From an uncultured Chryseolinea sp. (lineage in GTDB: Bacteria > Bacteroidota > Bacteroidia > Cytophagales > Cyclobacteriaceae), in the NCBI GenBank assembly GCA_946478915.1, contig CAMLER010000285.1:1-6710 (forward strand): 6,710 nt of DNA. Direction: 5' to 3'. Numbering within the stretch: position 1 is the first letter of the stretch; each line of letters starts with the position of its first letter. This document shows positions 5,827-6,710 of this stretch, piece by piece. Below the pieces are notes generated by a model. It ran no database searches. It had not been told where the DNA came from and saw nothing but the letters and a program-made list of their open reading frames with translations. The position numbers were made by a program, and so were the translations under genes.

Positions 5827-6710
5827 CTAATTAATTCGATGAATAATGTTCACCATTCCGGTTCGTCCATCATAAGAAGGCATTATTGTGGTTTGACTAT
5901 CTTTCTTTTTCTTTCCCCAACGGTACTGGTGAGTAAGGTACGCCAGATTGGTGGATAGTATGCCAATACCTGCTCCTACCATGACATCAGAAAGCCAATG
6001 CCTGTTATTCATAACACGCATTGCCCCGACCCCGGTTGCCATTGTATAGGCTCCGACACTATACCAAATACTTTTATGACCATACTCTCTGGCCATAAAA
6101 GTTGCTGCTGCAAATGCCTGCGCAGTATGTCCAGAAGGGAAAGATGTTAATTCTTTAGTATCCGGTCTGGGTACAGCTGTTATTCGTTTTAAAGAAAAGG
6201 TTAGAATCGCCAACATCATCTCAGACTTAATTAAAATGGCGGTACGATTAGCGAAATCATTTTTACCTTTTACACCGAGCCAATTTAGCCCGTACACAGC
6301 TATAATTGGAGAATGTTGTAAGTAGTCATCAGCGCGATGACGAAAGTTGGGTATGTATCTATTCCTTTCTGCCTGAATTTCATAATTATCATCATTGTCA
6401 GCGTCTAAAGTGGCTAATCCTGCTGCGGTAAATAATATTGGCGCAATAACTGCACGTCGGAATGCAACGGACCTGAGTGAGATGTCTTTAATAAAAAGAT
6501 CCTTTTGAAAGGTAGGAGGGTCACTTTTTAGATAACCGGTTTGTAAATCATGCCGTGCGTTGAATTTATAGTTCAACGTATTGGCTACATTCAATGTGTT
6601 CTTGTTCAGATCCAGATCTGAATCGCCCGTCATTTCATCTGGCGCAAAGCCGGAAACTATGCGGATGGGATCATTAAATAAGCCATCATTCCGTTTGGTT
6701 ACTTCTTCGG
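5827..6710 (-). CDS. PAP2-family (type 2 phosphatidic acid) phosphatase, N-terminus beyond the window
   Basis: A membrane phosphatase of the PAP2/haloperoxidase superfamily, whose members remove phosphate from lipids such as phosphatidic acid, phosphatidylglycerol phosphate, undecaprenyl pyrophosphate or lipid A. All three catalytic motifs are present. Numbered from the Met at 6633, they are K149-x6-R156-P157 (KRITAVPRP), PSGH at 166-169, and R206-x5-H212-x3-D216 (in NNRHWLSD). Hydrophobic segments at about 60-76, 107-121, 134-148, 187-204 and 217-235 fit the family. The frame is open upstream of that Met through at least 25 codons to the window edge (including KRNDGLFNDPIRIVSGFAP), so Met 6633 need not be the start, and a signal peptide may be encoded outside. 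The C-terminus is a charged tail ending HRIN. The substrate cannot be told from sequence. Confidence 0.92.
   Translation of the reverse strand, partial: EEVTKRNDGLFNDPIRIVSGFAPDEMTGDSDLDLNKNTLNVANTLNYKFNARHDLQTGYLKSDPPTFQKDLFIKDISLRSVAFRRAVIAPILFTAAGLATLDADNDDNYEIQAERNRYIPNFRHRADDYLQHSPIIAVYGLNWLGVKGKNDFANRTAILIKSEMMLAILTFSLKRITAVPRPDTKELTSFPSGHTAQAFAAATFMAREYGHKSIWYSVGAYTMATGVGAMRVMNNRHWLSDVMVGAGIGILSTNLAYLTHQYRWGKKKKDSQTTIMPSYDGRTGMVNIIHRIN

Overview
The window looks like chromosomal DNA from a Bacteroidetes bacterium, probably of the Cytophagales type. The signs are: a soluble multi-PAS histidine kinase followed by a small receiver-domain response regulator; an ArsR / SRPBCC / dihydrofolate-reductase-like gene set of the kind common in that phylum; weak or absent Shine-Dalgarno sequences at most starts; and two promoters that fit the Bacteroidetes pattern (TTG, about 19-20 bases, TAnnTTTG) rather than the E. 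coli pattern. The lineage is inferred, not proven by a marker gene.

Layout. Bases 1-2453 on the minus strand hold a two-component pair: a 770-residue histidine kinase with four PAS domains, and, 3 bases after its stop, the first 45 codons of a response regulator that leaves the window. Bases 2454-3363 contain no intact gene. The plus strand from about 2959 to 3264 is a decayed, truncated ABC-transporter ATPase: the start region, the Walker A loop and the segment after it are all recognisable, but broken by four in-frame stops and two frame changes, and the signature motif and Walker B are gone. A T-run and a good promoter follow.

Bases 3364-3947 (+) are a two-gene unit, a four-helix membrane protein and a small Cro/CI-type repressor, joined by a GTGA overlap with a strong ribosome binding site. 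Bases 4095-5664 (+) are a second unit: ArsR-type repressor, SRPBCC (AHSA1-like) protein and dihydrofolate-reductase-family protein. Its promoter has one near-identical palindrome between the -33 and -7 elements and a second over the end of the -7 element and the start region, a layout suited to autorepression.

Bases 5665-5826 are a convergent intergenic stretch with a perfect 13-base inverted repeat and several degenerate TCTGCATTC motifs. Bases 5827-6710 (-) encode a PAP2-family phosphatase whose N-terminus lies beyond the window; the frame is open to the edge.

I see no clearly new multi-gene system. The items most worth a second look are the hidden ABC ATPase relic and the double-palindrome promoter of the ArsR operon.
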